Shown: positions 41,944 to 51,267, counted from the first letter of the stretch. The stretch is DNA of 64,000 nt from Actinoplanes missouriensis 431 (GCF_000284295.1 NC_017093.1:4092001-4156000); one strand, 5' to 3'. Made by a program: numbers and translations. The notes: generated from the sequence alone by a model not told the origin.

Positions 41944-42109
41944 GCCGCCACCCACGCGCGAACTCACCGTGGGCCGCCACCCACGCGCGAACTCACCGTG
42001 GGCCGCCACCCACGCACGAACTCACCGGATCCCCCACCCGGGCACGAGCTCACCGTGGGCCGCCACCCACGCACCAGTCCACCGTGGGCCGCCCTCTCGT
42101 TCACCGCCC
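41944..42109. repeat. 29-bp tandem repeat, six degenerate units
   Basis: GCCGCCACCCACGCGCGAAC plus TCACCGTGG is repeated at 41944 and 41973. Diverging copies start at 42002, 42031 (one base short), 42059 and 42088. This array directly precedes the 3' end of the nuclease-like gene and differs from the 32-base array just upstream. Confidence 0.88.
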
Positions 42110-42154
42110 GAACTGGAGATCAACTTACGCCAAGTGGCATGGGGGCCATGGCGA

Positions 42155-43474
42155 TCAGGTTCCCCGGCTCTGGACGACGAGGATTGTTCCGGATGGTTGT
42201 CGAGTGGTCACCCGGAGGCCGCCGCCCGGCAGCTTCTCGTGGACCGGGGGTAGTGGGTCGGCATCGACTTCCTCCCTGTTTCCTCGATCATGCGTGATGT
42301 TCTCCGGAAACAGGGAGGACGCGATCCTCTCCTCCATTCCTGTGAACACCTGTGTATTGGCATGAACCGGATCGATGACCCATCTGCCTCGGTATTCGAC
42401 ATCTCTGAAAGGATGAGTGACAAGACTTCCGGTGAGACCGCGGAGGGTTGAACTCTCATTCTTCCATCGAGATTGGTCGGCATGGGATTCGAGAATCGCC
42501 GAGGTTGATACGGGGATACCGGAAAAGGTGAGCAGGCCGGCGTCTCGAATCAGCGGGAGATTCACCGAGATGCCGTTGGGAGGAATGATTTCCTCAGTGT
42601 TGTTGTAATCTGCCAGGGCGGCAGCATCTCGTCGGAGGACATCCTCCCAGAAGAAATAACGGTCTTCAATCGGTAAGCGTTGCGCGAAGGCCACTTCTTC
42701 TACGAAACGGCCGCTCGCCAGTGCCGGATGCAGTTCCACCGCGTAGGACCTGAGAACCAGGTTCGTGATCGACGTGGCCACGGCGATGCCCCTATGGAGG
42801 TGCTTGGCGACCGAGGGGGTTGCCATCAGTTGCTGGACGGCCCGGGCGAGTTGCCGGACGGAATTTGAGCGCCCACCGACGTTGCCCTTGGCCTCGATCG
42901 CGATGACCTGCGGGCGTCCGTTCGCGTTCGTGGTGAAGGTGAGATAGTCGGGTCGCTCCATGCCGAACGCGGGAAGCGGCGCGCCTGATCCTGGAACCGA
43001 AACGGCTGTATCGACGTCGACCGTGATCGGCGCTGTGGTCGGGTTGGCCACGTGCTGTTCCACGAGATGGACGGCGAGGGCAATCCCGAAGTGTTCGCTG
43101 AACAGCGCACGAGATCGTTTCTTGAGTTCGTCGGTTATTGTCGAGAAGCGCAGTTGCGCAGGGTTCACGCTCGGGGCGTCGAATGCCCACAGGTATCGAA
43201 TGATCGCCCAGACCGAGGCGAAGTTCAACGCGATATGACCGGAGAGTCCCGCCGCGCCGGCATGTTGCAGCGTCGGCAGATAGCTGGAGACCCGGCCGAG
43301 TTTGTGCAGTAGTTCTATCGGCGTCGCCGCCATGGGCGAGGTGGAACCCGGCGCCCAGGTGACCGGCCGCACTGCCCCGATGGGGAGACAGGCACGGTTG
43401 GCGACGTCGTTGGCGAGGCTCGGGTACGTAGCGACCGAGAGATCTCCCGCAAGGCCGAGGTTGGCGATACTCAC
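42155..43474 (-). CDS. PD-(D/E)XK nuclease-like protein of unknown role
   Basis: A 439-residue protein not assigned to a named family. The middle shows a nuclease-type core. An acidic helix (SEHFGIALAVHLVEQH) is followed by ERPDYLTF with the first Asp, and 17 residues later by VIAIEAKGN, giving the pattern E ... PD-X(n)-ExK of restriction-endonuclease-like folds. A helical N-terminal half and a C-terminal half without known motifs surround it. Codon use is visibly less GC-rich than in neighbouring genes, and the gene is bordered by repeat arrays, both suggesting horizontal gain. A defence or DNA-processing role is plausible but unproven. Start GTG 43474. Confidence 0.65.
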   Translation of the reverse strand: MSIANLGLAGDLSVATYPSLANDVANRACLPIGAVRPVTWAPGSTSPMAATPIELLHKLGRVSSYLPTLQHAGAAGLSGHIALNFASVWAIIRYLWAFDAPSVNPAQLRFSTITDELKKRSRALFSEHFGIALAVHLVEQHVANPTTAPITVDVDTAVSVPGSGAPLPAFGMERPDYLTFTTNANGRPQVIAIEAKGNVGGRSNSVRQLARAVQQLMATPSVAKHLHRGIAVATSITNLVLRSYAVELHPALASGRFVEEVAFAQRLPIEDRYFFWEDVLRRDAAALADYNNTEEIIPPNGISVNLPLIRDAGLLTFSGIPVSTSAILESHADQSRWKNESSTLRGLTGSLVTHPFRDVEYRGRWVIDPVHANTQVFTGMEERIASSLFPENITHDRGNREEVDADPLPPVHEKLPGGGLRVTTRQPSGTILVVQSRGT

Positions 43475-43543
43475 GCCTTCGTTGTACCCCAGTGCGCAGC
43501 CGGAGGAAGGAAGACCGGGTGGCTCTCCCTTCCTCCGGCTCGG

Positions 43544-44545
43544 TCACGCCACGCGGACCCGGACTATCCGGTACGGCGGACGCCGGTCGTCCACCCCGTT
43601 GTTGAACAGCGGTGTCCGGGGCAGCTGATTGACGCTCATGTACAGATACCCGTCGGCGGCGAGCGCCAGGGTGTCCGGCCAGAGCGCGTCCGGCGCGTGC
43701 AGCACCGTCGACCAGGTGCCGTCGGCGGCCCGGCGGAGCACCGCGCTGTGCTCGTAGGCGGTCGCGTACAGCGCACCGGACGCGTCCATCTCCAGGCCGT
43801 CGGAGGCGCCCTTGTCACCGTGGTCGGTCACCTGCGCGGCCACCTGCTCCTCGCTGAGCGTACGGTCGAGCAGCGCCGCCGTGGGAATGCTGTAGAGCCT
43901 GCGGCTGGACAGCGGGCAGTACCAGAGGCGGGTGTCGTCGGCGCTCAGCGCGATGCCGTCGGCTCCCACCACGTACCCCTCGCGCACCTCGCCCTGCACG
44001 ACCGCCCGGAAACCGTCCTCGGCCCGGGTGCTCACGTGCCCCCGCAGCCGTGACCAGCTCTCGCCGGTCTCCAAGTCCACGACGATCAGGGCGCCTTCGG
44101 CCTGCGAGTCGGTGACGAAGGCGTACTTTCCCGACCTGTCGAAACGAACATCGTTAAGGTACGTCGTGGGCGTGATCGCCGCCGGCCGGATGACCCGGAG
44201 CACGGTGTTCGTCGCCAGGTCCACCTCGACCAGCTTCGGCCCGTTCTCCACCCACGGCGCGAACGCGAGACTGCCGGTGTCCAGCAGCCACAGCCTGCCG
44301 CGCGGGTCCACCACGACGCTCTGCACGCTCACCAGGTGCTCGTCGTTGAACTCCCGGCTCGGGTACGGCACCGGCGTCCCGTCGACGACCTCGGCGACCG
44401 TGAACGCCACGTCGTCGCCCCACCGGGGGAAGCAGACGAACACCCGCCCGTTCCCGTCGGCCGTGACACCCGTCGGCATCAGGTCGTCGAAGGCGGCCAC
44501 CGTCTCGTAGTCCGGGGCGGCCCACGCCCCCAGCGGCCGGTTCAC
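43544..44545 (-). CDS. Major royal jelly / yellow-family beta-propeller protein
   Basis: A 333-residue protein resembling bacterial MRJP/SMP-30-like propellers. Repeated blade motifs include VSVQSVVVDPRGRLWLLDTG, TYLNDVRFDRSGKYAFVTDS, GADGIALSADDTRLWYCPLS and KGASDGLEMDASGALYATAY, each with the D/G-rich turns of the family. No signal peptide is visible, so it would act in the cytoplasm, perhaps as a lactonase-like or ligand-binding protein. Its start overlaps the stop of the PEBP gene by 4 bases, so the two are coupled. Confidence 0.8.
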   Translation of the reverse strand: MNRPLGAWAAPDYETVAAFDDLMPTGVTADGNGRVFVCFPRWGDDVAFTVAEVVDGTPVPYPSREFNDEHLVSVQSVVVDPRGRLWLLDTGSLAFAPWVENGPKLVEVDLATNTVLRVIRPAAITPTTYLNDVRFDRSGKYAFVTDSQAEGALIVVDLETGESWSRLRGHVSTRAEDGFRAVVQGEVREGYVVGADGIALSADDTRLWYCPLSSRRLYSIPTAALLDRTLSEEQVAAQVTDHGDKGASDGLEMDASGALYATAYEHSAVLRRAADGTWSTVLHAPDALWPDTLALAADGYLYMSVNQLPRTPLFNNGVDDRRPPYRIVRVRVA

Positions 44546-45075
44546 TGCTCGTAGTACGGGGTCAGCACGGCACGGGCCAGGGTGTGCCCGCTCAGCGCGA
44601 AACCGACGAAGGCCGGCGTCGACTCGCGGTCCACGCCGATCGCGGCGACGCTCTCCACGTCCACGGCGTGCACCGCGACGTAGTAGGTGTGCCGGCCGTC
44701 CCCGGCCGGCGGGGCCGCGCCGATGTACCGCCGCAGCCGGGCGTCGTTCGCAACGTGCCAGGCGCCCTCGGGAAGCGCCGCGTCGCCCTCCGCGCCGGCG
44801 CTGGTGGCCAGCTCGGTGACCGACGCCGGGATGTCGGCGACCGCCCAGTGCCAGAAACCGCTGCCGGTCGGGGCGTCCGGGTCGTAGGCGGTGACGACGA
44901 AGCTCAACGTCTCGGCCGGGAAGCCGCTCCAGCTCAGCTGCGGCGACACGTCCTGGCCGCCGGCGCCGAACACGCCGCTGGCGTGACGCAGCGCCATCGG
45001 CTCGCCGTCACGGACGTCGGTGCTGGTGACGGTGAATCCCGGCACCTTCGCGATACGGTCGTACGGGGTGGTCAT
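44542..45075 (-). CDS. PEBP-family (YbhB/YbcL, Raf-kinase-inhibitor-like) protein
   Basis: A 177-residue phosphatidylethanolamine-binding-protein homologue. Conserved parts include QDVSPQLSWSGFP, FVVTAYDPDAPTGSGFWHWAVADIPA (the ligand-site DPDAP and HW residues), YIGAAPPAGDGRHTYYVAVHA and a C-terminal ALSGHTLARAVLTPYY. The start at 45075 is fixed by a strong GGAGGAA ribosome site; an ATG-rich extension to 45150 has none. Bacterial members are of unclear function. First gene of a two-gene operon with the royal-jelly-type protein. Confidence 0.9.
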   Translation of the reverse strand: MTTPYDRIAKVPGFTVTSTDVRDGEPMALRHASGVFGAGGQDVSPQLSWSGFPAETLSFVVTAYDPDAPTGSGFWHWAVADIPASVTELATSAGAEGDAALPEGAWHVANDARLRRYIGAAPPAGDGRHTYYVAVHAVDVESVAAIGVDRESTPAFVGFALSGHTLARAVLTPYYEQ

Positions 45076-45208
45076 GGTTCCTCCTCGTTCGTGTTCTGTC
45101 CCGAAGCTAGGAGCGATCCCCGCCGCCGCCATGCGTATGACGACTGGCACAGCGCCGGCCAGTCGTTGTACTTATCCCGCGTCCCCGGCGCGGGCCCAGC
45201 ATCGAGGC

Positions 45209-46204
45209 ATGCGCATTCCCCTCAACACGTTCGCCATCGCGTTCGGCCTGTCCGGCCTCGCCGAGGCGTGGACCGCCGCCGCGCGGGTGCTGTCCCTGCC
45301 GTCCTGGCTGCCGCACCTGTTCTGGGCCGTCGCGGCGATCGCCTGGGTGTGGCTGATCGCGGCGCACCTGATCGCCGGCGCCCGCGGCGACCAGCGGCTG
45401 CGCGACCAGCTGCGGCACCCCGCCCAGGGCCCGCTCGCCGCTCTCGTGCCGGTCACCGGCATGCTGCTCGGCGCCGAACTGGCGCACTTCCAGCACCGGG
45501 CCGGCGAGATCGTGGTGCTCGCCGCGATCACGGTGGCCGCGCTCTTCGCCGGCTGGCTGATCGGCACCTGGTTGGAGGGCCGCCTCACCCTGGAGGCGGT
45601 GCACGGCGGCTACCTGCTGCCGACCGTGGCCGGCGGGCTGGTCGCGGCGGACGCGGCAGCGGCGGTGGGTCATCCGATGGTCGGCTGGGCGGCGTTCGGT
45701 GTCGGCGTCTTCTTCTCGATCGTGATCACCACGCTGATCCTGCTCCGGCTCGTCGTGCGGCCCAGCCTGCCGGACCCGCTCGTGCCGACCGTGGCGATTC
45801 TCCTCGCGCCGCCCGCGGTCGCCGGGCTGGCCTGGTTCGCCCTGGCCGGCGATGCGTTCGGCCCGGTGCCGGCCGCGTTCGCCGGCCTCACGGTCGTGCT
45901 GACCCTCGTCGAGCTGGCGTTCCTGCCCCGCTTCCTGCGGCTGCCGTTCTCGCTCGGTTTCTGGTCGTTCACGTTCCCGGCCGGCGCGGTGACCGCGTTC
46001 ACCGCCGAGGCGAGCGGCAACCGCGCCGTCACGGTCGTGCTGCTGACCGCCCTGACCGCCGGACTGGCCGCCCTCGCGGTCCGGTCGCTGCCGATCGCCG
46101 GCCGCCGCCGCGAACGCCGTCACGCTCTGGACACCCTGACCGCGGCCGACGACGCCGACGCCCGCAAGGCGGCCCGGGGTTTGGTGGGGCACTCCGCCGG
46201 GTAG
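45209..46204 (+). CDS. TDT-family transporter (TehA/SLAC1-like)
   Basis: An integral membrane protein of 331 residues with about ten hydrophobic helices. The N-terminal RIPLNTFAIAFGLSGLAEAW is the typical first helix of tellurite-resistance/dicarboxylate (TehA/SLAC1-like) channels, and the helix pairs LVPVTGMLLGAELAHF and LRLPFSLGFWSFTFPAGAVT are also characteristic. Role is probably anion or tellurite/dicarboxylate efflux. The start at 45209 is chosen because the upstream part of the frame is antisense to the PEBP gene. The next gene begins 11 bases downstream, probably the same operon. Confidence 0.8.
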   Translation: MRIPLNTFAIAFGLSGLAEAWTAAARVLSLPSWLPHLFWAVAAIAWVWLIAAHLIAGARGDQRLRDQLRHPAQGPLAALVPVTGMLLGAELAHFQHRAGEIVVLAAITVAALFAGWLIGTWLEGRLTLEAVHGGYLLPTVAGGLVAADAAAAVGHPMVGWAAFGVGVFFSIVITTLILLRLVVRPSLPDPLVPTVAILLAPPAVAGLAWFALAGDAFGPVPAAFAGLTVVLTLVELAFLPRFLRLPFSLGFWSFTFPAGAVTAFTAEASGNRAVTVVLLTALTAGLAALAVRSLPIAGRRRERRHALDTLTAADDADARKAARGLVGHSAG

Positions 46205-46214
46205 CCACGGCGCC

Positions 46215-47303
46215 GTGCTGACCGTCGGTGTCGAAGAAGAGTTCCTGCTGCTCGATCCGGATACCGGCGCCAACGCCCCGGTCGCCGAGAAGGTGCGGGC
46301 CGCGCTGCCCGAGCAGGCGCGCCGGCAGAGCCGGGCGGAGGTGCGCCGCAGCATGCTGGAGATGGTCACCGGCGTGTGCACGGATCTGCGCGACGTGCGC
46401 GATCAGCTGGGCTCACTGCGGCGTGCCGCCGCGATTGCGGCCGACGACGCGGGGGTACGCCTGACAGCGGTCGCCGCCACCCCGGTGTCCGAACCCGACC
46501 GCAGCGTGCCGGACGACCCCCGGTACCACACCATGATCGACCGGTTCGGCCCGCTCGCGCAGGACCCGGCGCTCTGCGGGATGCACGTGCACGTCGGCGT
46601 CGACGACCGGGACCTGGCCGTGCAGGTCTGCAACCACCTGCGGATCTGGCTGCCGGTGATCCAGGCGCTCACCGGGAACTCGCCGTTCTTCGAGGGCGCG
46701 GACACCGGGCACAGCAGCTGGCGCAACGTCCAGTTGCGCCGGTGGTTCAGTGTCGCGCCGACCCCGTACCTCCGCGACGCCCGCGAGCACGACCGCACCG
46801 TGGACGACCTGATCGCCACCGGCATCATGATCGACGAGGGAATGGTGCAGTGGTACGCCCGGCTCTCCCCGCGGTACCCGACCGTGGAGATCCGGATGGG
46901 TGACGTCTGCGCCGACGTCGACGACGCGGTGCTGGTGACCGCCCTGGTCCGGGCCGCGGTCGACACCGCTCTCGGGGAGGCCCGTGCCGGGCGGGCGGCG
47001 CCGGACCCGCGGGACGCCGTGGTGTCCGGGGCGCACTGGCGGGCCGCCCGGGACGGTCTCGGCGGTGACCTGGTCGACCTGCGCGACGGCCGGGCCCGCC
47101 CGGCGTGGGAGCTGATCGGCGAGTTCGCCGCACTGGTGGACCCGTCCCTGCGGCGATCCGGCGACCGGCAGCTCGTGCGGGACGGGCTGGTCCGGCTGCG
47201 CGAGACCGGCTGCGGCGCGGATCGCCAGCGCGCGGTCCACCGCCGAACCGGCGACATCCGGGCGGCGCTGGAGGCAGCCGCCCTGTGGACCCGCACTACC
47301 TGA
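46215..47303 (+). CDS. YbdK-type carboxylate-amine ligase (glutamate-cysteine ligase family 2)
   Basis: A 362-residue GCS2-family enzyme starting at GTG 46215. It opens with LTVGVEEEFLLLDPDTG, the metal/glutamate site of the family, and has CGMHVHVGVDDRDLAVQVCN, LTGNSPFFEGADTGHSSWR and PTVEIRMGDVCADVDD. Members show weak glutamate-cysteine ligase activity; related enzymes act in thiol or natural-product pathways. It probably joins an amino acid to a carboxylate with ATP. It lies 11 bases downstream of the TDT transporter, suggesting joint transcription, and is convergent with a methyltransferase. Confidence 0.88.
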   Translation: MLTVGVEEEFLLLDPDTGANAPVAEKVRAALPEQARRQSRAEVRRSMLEMVTGVCTDLRDVRDQLGSLRRAAAIAADDAGVRLTAVAATPVSEPDRSVPDDPRYHTMIDRFGPLAQDPALCGMHVHVGVDDRDLAVQVCNHLRIWLPVIQALTGNSPFFEGADTGHSSWRNVQLRRWFSVAPTPYLRDAREHDRTVDDLIATGIMIDEGMVQWYARLSPRYPTVEIRMGDVCADVDDAVLVTALVRAAVDTALGEARAGRAAPDPRDAVVSGAHWRAARDGLGGDLVDLRDGRARPAWELIGEFAALVDPSLRRSGDRQLVRDGLVRLRETGCGADRQRAVHRRTGDIRAALEAAALWTRTT

Positions 47304-47330
47304 CCGGGCGGCCGCAGCCGGGACTCCGGG

Positions 47331-48029
47331 TCAATGCGCTTCGAGGACGAAGAAGATGAAGGAAAGGAACGCCGTGCGGTCCACCAGGTGTGGAGGCAGC
47401 AGCTCGCGCGGAGTGTCCGGAGACATGGGCGGCTCGCTGATGACCGAGATGCGGAAGCCCGCGTCGGTGAACGCATCCGTCATCGCGTGCAACGGCCGAT
47501 GCCAGTAGGTGAGCTCCACGCGGTGCCCGTCGAACGTGCATGCTTCCGACCAGCGCGCGAGGGCGAAGTAGTCGCCGTCCGGGTGCACGACCTCGTAGGC
47601 GATCGGGTGCTTCACCGACAGGAGGAGGCGGCCACCTGGCCTCAGGACTCGTCGCAGCTCAGCCAGGGGCCCGGTCCAATCCTTCAGGTAGTGCAGGACC
47701 AGGGAGACGATGACGTCGTCGAAGGCGCCGTCGTCGAAGGGCAGCGGCTCGCTGAGGTCGGCGACCAGCAGCGTGGCGTCCTCACCCAGCCGCCGTTCGG
47801 CCAGCTTGACCATTGCGGGGCTGGAGTCGAAGGCGGTGACGACGGCCCCTCGCTCGCGAAGAGCTGCGGACAAGGGCCCTGAACCGCAGCCGGCGTCGAG
47901 GACCCGTCGGCCGGTCACGTTCCCGGCTAGCGTGAGCATCGCCGGCCGCTCGTAGTAGCCGTTCATCAGGTTGGATTCGTTGGCCGCGGAATAGCGCTCG
48001 GCGAAACTGTCGTAGTGATCGGCCTTCAC
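47331..48029 (-). CDS. Class I SAM-dependent methyltransferase
   Basis: A 232-residue Rossmann-fold methyltransferase. Motif I is VLDAGCGSGPLSAAL (about 39-53), motif II lies around VTAFDSSPAMVKLA, and post-motif DVIVSLVLHYLKDW and LRRVLRPGGRLLLSVKHP are typical of the UbiE/Methyltransf_11 group. The closing region (TYWHRPLHAMTDAFTDAGF, PPHLVDRTAFLSFIFF) also fits small-molecule methyltransferases. Substrate unknown. The upstream stretch 48030-48260 contains no gene that I recognise. Confidence 0.88.
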   Translation of the reverse strand: MKADHYDSFAERYSAANESNLMNGYYERPAMLTLAGNVTGRRVLDAGCGSGPLSAALRERGAVVTAFDSSPAMVKLAERRLGEDATLLVADLSEPLPFDDGAFDDVIVSLVLHYLKDWTGPLAELRRVLRPGGRLLLSVKHPIAYEVVHPDGDYFALARWSEACTFDGHRVELTYWHRPLHAMTDAFTDAGFRISVISEPPMSPDTPRELLPPHLVDRTAFLSFIFFVLEAH

Positions 48030-48260
48030 CAGGGTGTCTCCTCAGCATGCTCCAGGTCGAGCGCACGATCCTGCCATGGAATGCTCCGCGCGTCCGTCTG
48101 CGCCGTGCCCGCGGACCGGCGTGGTCGGGACTGTCGGGGATCGGGTCGCCCGCGCGGGTCTCCCCGCGCCCGTCGCCGTAGCCCGCGCAGCGGCCCGGCG
48201 TGGGCAGCCTGGTCGCGCGGCTTCTCGGGGACTCTGTCAGGCCGTACTGGAAAAGGTCTT

Positions 48261-50468
48261 CTATGCGGCCAGGCGGTGGGCCCGGTCGAGGAGGGCGTCG
48301 ATCTCCTCGGGCGGGAGCGGGCGGGCGAAGTGGAAGCCCTGCGCGTGCCGGTAACCGAGCTCGAAGAGGCGTTGTGCCTGCTCAGGGGTCTCCACGCCCT
48401 CCGCGACCGTGCGCAGGCCCATCGTCTCGGCGATGCCGGTCAGCGCGATGGCGATCGCCTCCTGCTGCGGCGTGCCGTTGAGGCCGTCGACGAACGACTT
48501 GTCCACCTTGATGGCGTCCACCGGGCAGGTGCGCAGCAGGCCGAGCGAGGAGTGGCCGGTGCCGAAGTCGTCGAGCGCGATGCTCACGCCCAGTGACGAC
48601 AGCGCGGTGACCGTGTTCAGCGCGCGACCGCCGCCGAACACCGCGGTCTCGGTGATCTCGACGGTGAGCTGCGAGGCGGGCACGCCGTGTCGGGCCAGGG
48701 CGGTCGCCACGACGTCCGGCAGGCTCGGGTCGAGCAGCTGACGGGCCGACACGTTGACCGCTACGGATTGCAGCGCGCCGGGGCCGTGGCGGTGCCGCCA
48801 GGCGGCCGCCTGCGCGCAGACCGTGTCGATGATCCAGGCGCCCAGCTCGACGATCAGGCCGGTGTCCTCGGCGACCGGGATGAAGTCCGCCGGCGAGACC
48901 GTCGCGCCGTCCGGGCGACGCCAGCGGATCAGCGACTCCACGCCGACCATACGGCCGCCGGGCAGCTCCACGACCGGCTGGTAGAGCAGGTGGAACTCGC
49001 CGGCGCTCAGCGCGCGCCGCAGGTCCGCGGCGATCGTCGCCCGCTGGTTCAGCCGGCGTTCCAGCGAGGCGTCATAGCGGACCACGGCCTGACCGGGATT
49101 GACCGTCGCCTCGCGCAGCGCGATCTCGGCGCGCCGGAACAGGTCGTCGTCACCCTCGGCAACGCCGATGGAGAGGTCCACGATCACCTCGTGACCGTCC
49201 GCATGCAACGGCTCGTCACCGATGGTGACCGCGGTGGTGCCGGGCAGCAGCAGCCCGAACTCGTCGCCGCCCAGCCGCGCCACCACGGCGTCCGCGCCGA
49301 CCAGACCGGAGAGCCGGGCGGCGAACGCGATGAGCAGCGCGTCCCCGGCCGCCGGCCCGAGGCTGTCGTTGATCGACCGGAAGTCCTTCAGGTCGACCAG
49401 CATGACGGTGTGCGGGCCGGACGCCTCGGCCACGGCCGCGGTGAAGTACCGGCGGCTGTACAGACCGGTGAGCTCGTCGTGCATCGCGTAGTGGGCGACC
49501 GTGTCGAGCAGCGTGGAATTCTCCGACAACGCCATCGCCTGCCGGGCCACCACCAGCAGCAACAGCAGGGTGGTGCCGCCGACCTGGACGGTGCTCAGGT
49601 GGCCGGTGCGCAGGTACACGGTCGCGACCAGCACACTTGCGAGTCCGGTGGCGACCAGCGGGACCGCGGTGCTGCGCCGGTAGAACGACGGGTGCAGCGT
49701 CGGCGCCGCGTGGCCGCCCGGACGCTGCTGTGCGAACGCGGCGAGCGTGCCGAACAGGCCGACGAACGGCAGCACCGCGGCGCTGCCGTTGAGGTGCGGC
49801 CACGAGTTCAGCAGCGTCATCAGGACCGTGGAGATCGGTCCGGCCAGCCCGATCGGCGCGAGCCACCAGAGCGCGGCCCGCGGCACCGGGCTCTGCCGCG
49901 CCGCCATGATCTTCACGACCACCACGACACCGGCCACCGCGATCGCCATCATCGCGATGTTTAGCCACCACGCCGAGGTGCTCACCCCGAACCGGTCCAT
50001 GAACCAGCCGACGTACTCGGACGCCGCGATCCCGGCCGTCACGGCCACCACCGTCACGTCCAGCACGGCCGTGGTCAGCTGCCGCCAGCTGCGCCCGCCG
50101 CCGGGCAGCCGCAGCATCGCCGAGATCGCCAGGACCGTGCCGGCCACGTAGAGCAGCAGCGTCCGCGACCCGATCGGCGGCATCCCCGCGGACCGCACGG
50201 TCATCACGTCGACGGTCTGGCTCAGCGCCGCGACCAGCACGAACGCCATCGCGACGGTGAGTCGGCGCCAGAACGTGCGCAGCTGCCCGGTGGTGCCGCG
50301 AGCGGCGGCGGCGAAGTTCGCCACGGCCATCGCGACGCCCAGAACGGCGGGGACCCAGACGAGGAGATTCGAGAACACGGTACGGGTGCCGAGCACGATC
50401 AGCGCAACGTCGGCGACGGCCATCACGACGGCGATGGGGAGGTACCAGGCGCGCCAGCGCGTGACCAC
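48261..50468 (-). CDS. Membrane GGDEF-EAL cyclic-di-GMP signalling protein
   Basis: A 735-residue protein from GTG 50468, which has a strong GGGAGGAGGGG ribosome site. Ten or so membrane helices fill residues 1-300. The GGDEF domain has HDELTGLYSRRYF, VDLKDFRSINDSLG and an intact ARLGGDEFG. The inhibitory RxxD site five residues before it is not seen. The EAL domain (480-730) has ESLIRW in place of EAL, DDFGTGHSSLG, KVDKSFV and AEGVETPEQ, so phosphodiesterase activity is plausible. The longer frame to 50900 runs antisense to the HAD gene and is rejected. Confidence 0.9.
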   Translation of the reverse strand: MVTRWRAWYLPIAVVMAVADVALIVLGTRTVFSNLLVWVPAVLGVAMAVANFAAAARGTTGQLRTFWRRLTVAMAFVLVAALSQTVDVMTVRSAGMPPIGSRTLLLYVAGTVLAISAMLRLPGGGRSWRQLTTAVLDVTVVAVTAGIAASEYVGWFMDRFGVSTSAWWLNIAMMAIAVAGVVVVVKIMAARQSPVPRAALWWLAPIGLAGPISTVLMTLLNSWPHLNGSAAVLPFVGLFGTLAAFAQQRPGGHAAPTLHPSFYRRSTAVPLVATGLASVLVATVYLRTGHLSTVQVGGTTLLLLLVVARQAMALSENSTLLDTVAHYAMHDELTGLYSRRYFTAAVAEASGPHTVMLVDLKDFRSINDSLGPAAGDALLIAFAARLSGLVGADAVVARLGGDEFGLLLPGTTAVTIGDEPLHADGHEVIVDLSIGVAEGDDDLFRRAEIALREATVNPGQAVVRYDASLERRLNQRATIAADLRRALSAGEFHLLYQPVVELPGGRMVGVESLIRWRRPDGATVSPADFIPVAEDTGLIVELGAWIIDTVCAQAAAWRHRHGPGALQSVAVNVSARQLLDPSLPDVVATALARHGVPASQLTVEITETAVFGGGRALNTVTALSSLGVSIALDDFGTGHSSLGLLRTCPVDAIKVDKSFVDGLNGTPQQEAIAIALTGIAETMGLRTVAEGVETPEQAQRLFELGYRHAQGFHFARPLPPEEIDALLDRAHRLAA

Positions 50469-50538
50469 AGCCCCTCCTCCCGCGTTGCAGCACCCGTCGC
50501 CGTGGACATCGGCGCGCACGCCCGCAAGTTGAGGTTCT

Positions 50539-51219
50539 ATGGTTCGGATCATGATCCGTGCGGTGGCCATCGACGTCGACGACACGCTCTGCATGACCGA
50601 GGAGGCGTCGTTCATCCTGGAGAACGAGGTCCTCACCGCGATGGGGCGTCCGCCGATGCCCCGCTCCCTGCACCTGCAGACCTGGGGCGAGCCGCTGCTG
50701 CAGGCGATGCCGAAACGCTCACCCGGCCTCGACCTCGACCGTTTCGGCCCACTCTTCCACGACGCGATGACCCGCCACGTGTCGGACGGCCTGCTCGACG
50801 TGATCCCGCCGGAGAACCTGCACGCCCTGGATGAGCTGCTGGCCGAGGGCTTCCGCTTGATGCTGCTGACGTCCCGTACCGGCCCGGAGATCCGCCACAT
50901 GCTCGAGCCGGATCACGCCCTCTCGTCGCGGATAACCGCCGCATACCACCGCGACAACACCCGTTTCGGCAAGCCTGACCCGCGCGCGTTCGACGAATTG
51001 CTGTCCCAGGCGGGGCTGGCGCCGCCGGAGTGCGTCTATGTGGGTGACTCGCCGGGTGATGCGCTGGCGGCGGGAGGGGCGGGGGTGGCGTTCATCGCCT
51101 GCTTGCAGAGCGGGGTGAGGCGGCTGTCCGACTTCGATCCGCGTTACGTGACAGCGTCGATCTCGGCGTTCCCCGAGGTGGTGCCCACCATCAAAACCCT
51201 CCCGGGGTACGGCGGTTAG
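50539..51219 (+). CDS. HAD-family hydrolase
   Basis: A 226-residue haloacid-dehalogenase-type phosphatase. The nucleophile motif is VAIDVDDTLCMT (DxDxT, with the first Asp as nucleophile). Motif II is LMLLTSRT, the lysine motif FGKPDPRAF, and motif IV YVGDSPGDALAAGGAG. A helical cap sits between motifs I and II. It resembles phosphoglycolate-phosphatase/5'-nucleotidase-like members; the substrate cannot be told. The start at 50539 has GAGG a few bases upstream, and ATG 50551 is an alternative. Divergent from the GGDEF-EAL gene with 70 bases between. Confidence 0.88.
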   Translation: MVRIMIRAVAIDVDDTLCMTEEASFILENEVLTAMGRPPMPRSLHLQTWGEPLLQAMPKRSPGLDLDRFGPLFHDAMTRHVSDGLLDVIPPENLHALDELLAEGFRLMLLTSRTGPEIRHMLEPDHALSSRITAAYHRDNTRFGKPDPRAFDELLSQAGLAPPECVYVGDSPGDALAAGGAGVAFIACLQSGVRRLSDFDPRYVTASISAFPEVVPTIKTLPGYGG

Positions 51220-51220
51220 C

Positions 51221-51267
51221 CGCCCCGTGCCGCCCCGTGCCGCCCCGTGCCCCGTGCCGCCCCGTGC
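51221..51267. repeat. 10-bp tandem repeat
   Basis: CGCCCCGTGC is repeated three times from 51221, interrupted by a shortened CCCGTGC, then repeated once more to 51267. It lies directly after the HAD stop codon. Confidence 0.85.

Noticed and set aside
41550..42365. 271-codon frame over the two tandem arrays
   Set aside because: It encodes only repeat-derived peptides and overlaps the 3' end of the nuclease-like gene on the other strand.
42359..42420. Phage or transposon attachment site beside the foreign-looking gene
   Set aside because: No tRNA, integrase or flanking direct repeat could be found around it.
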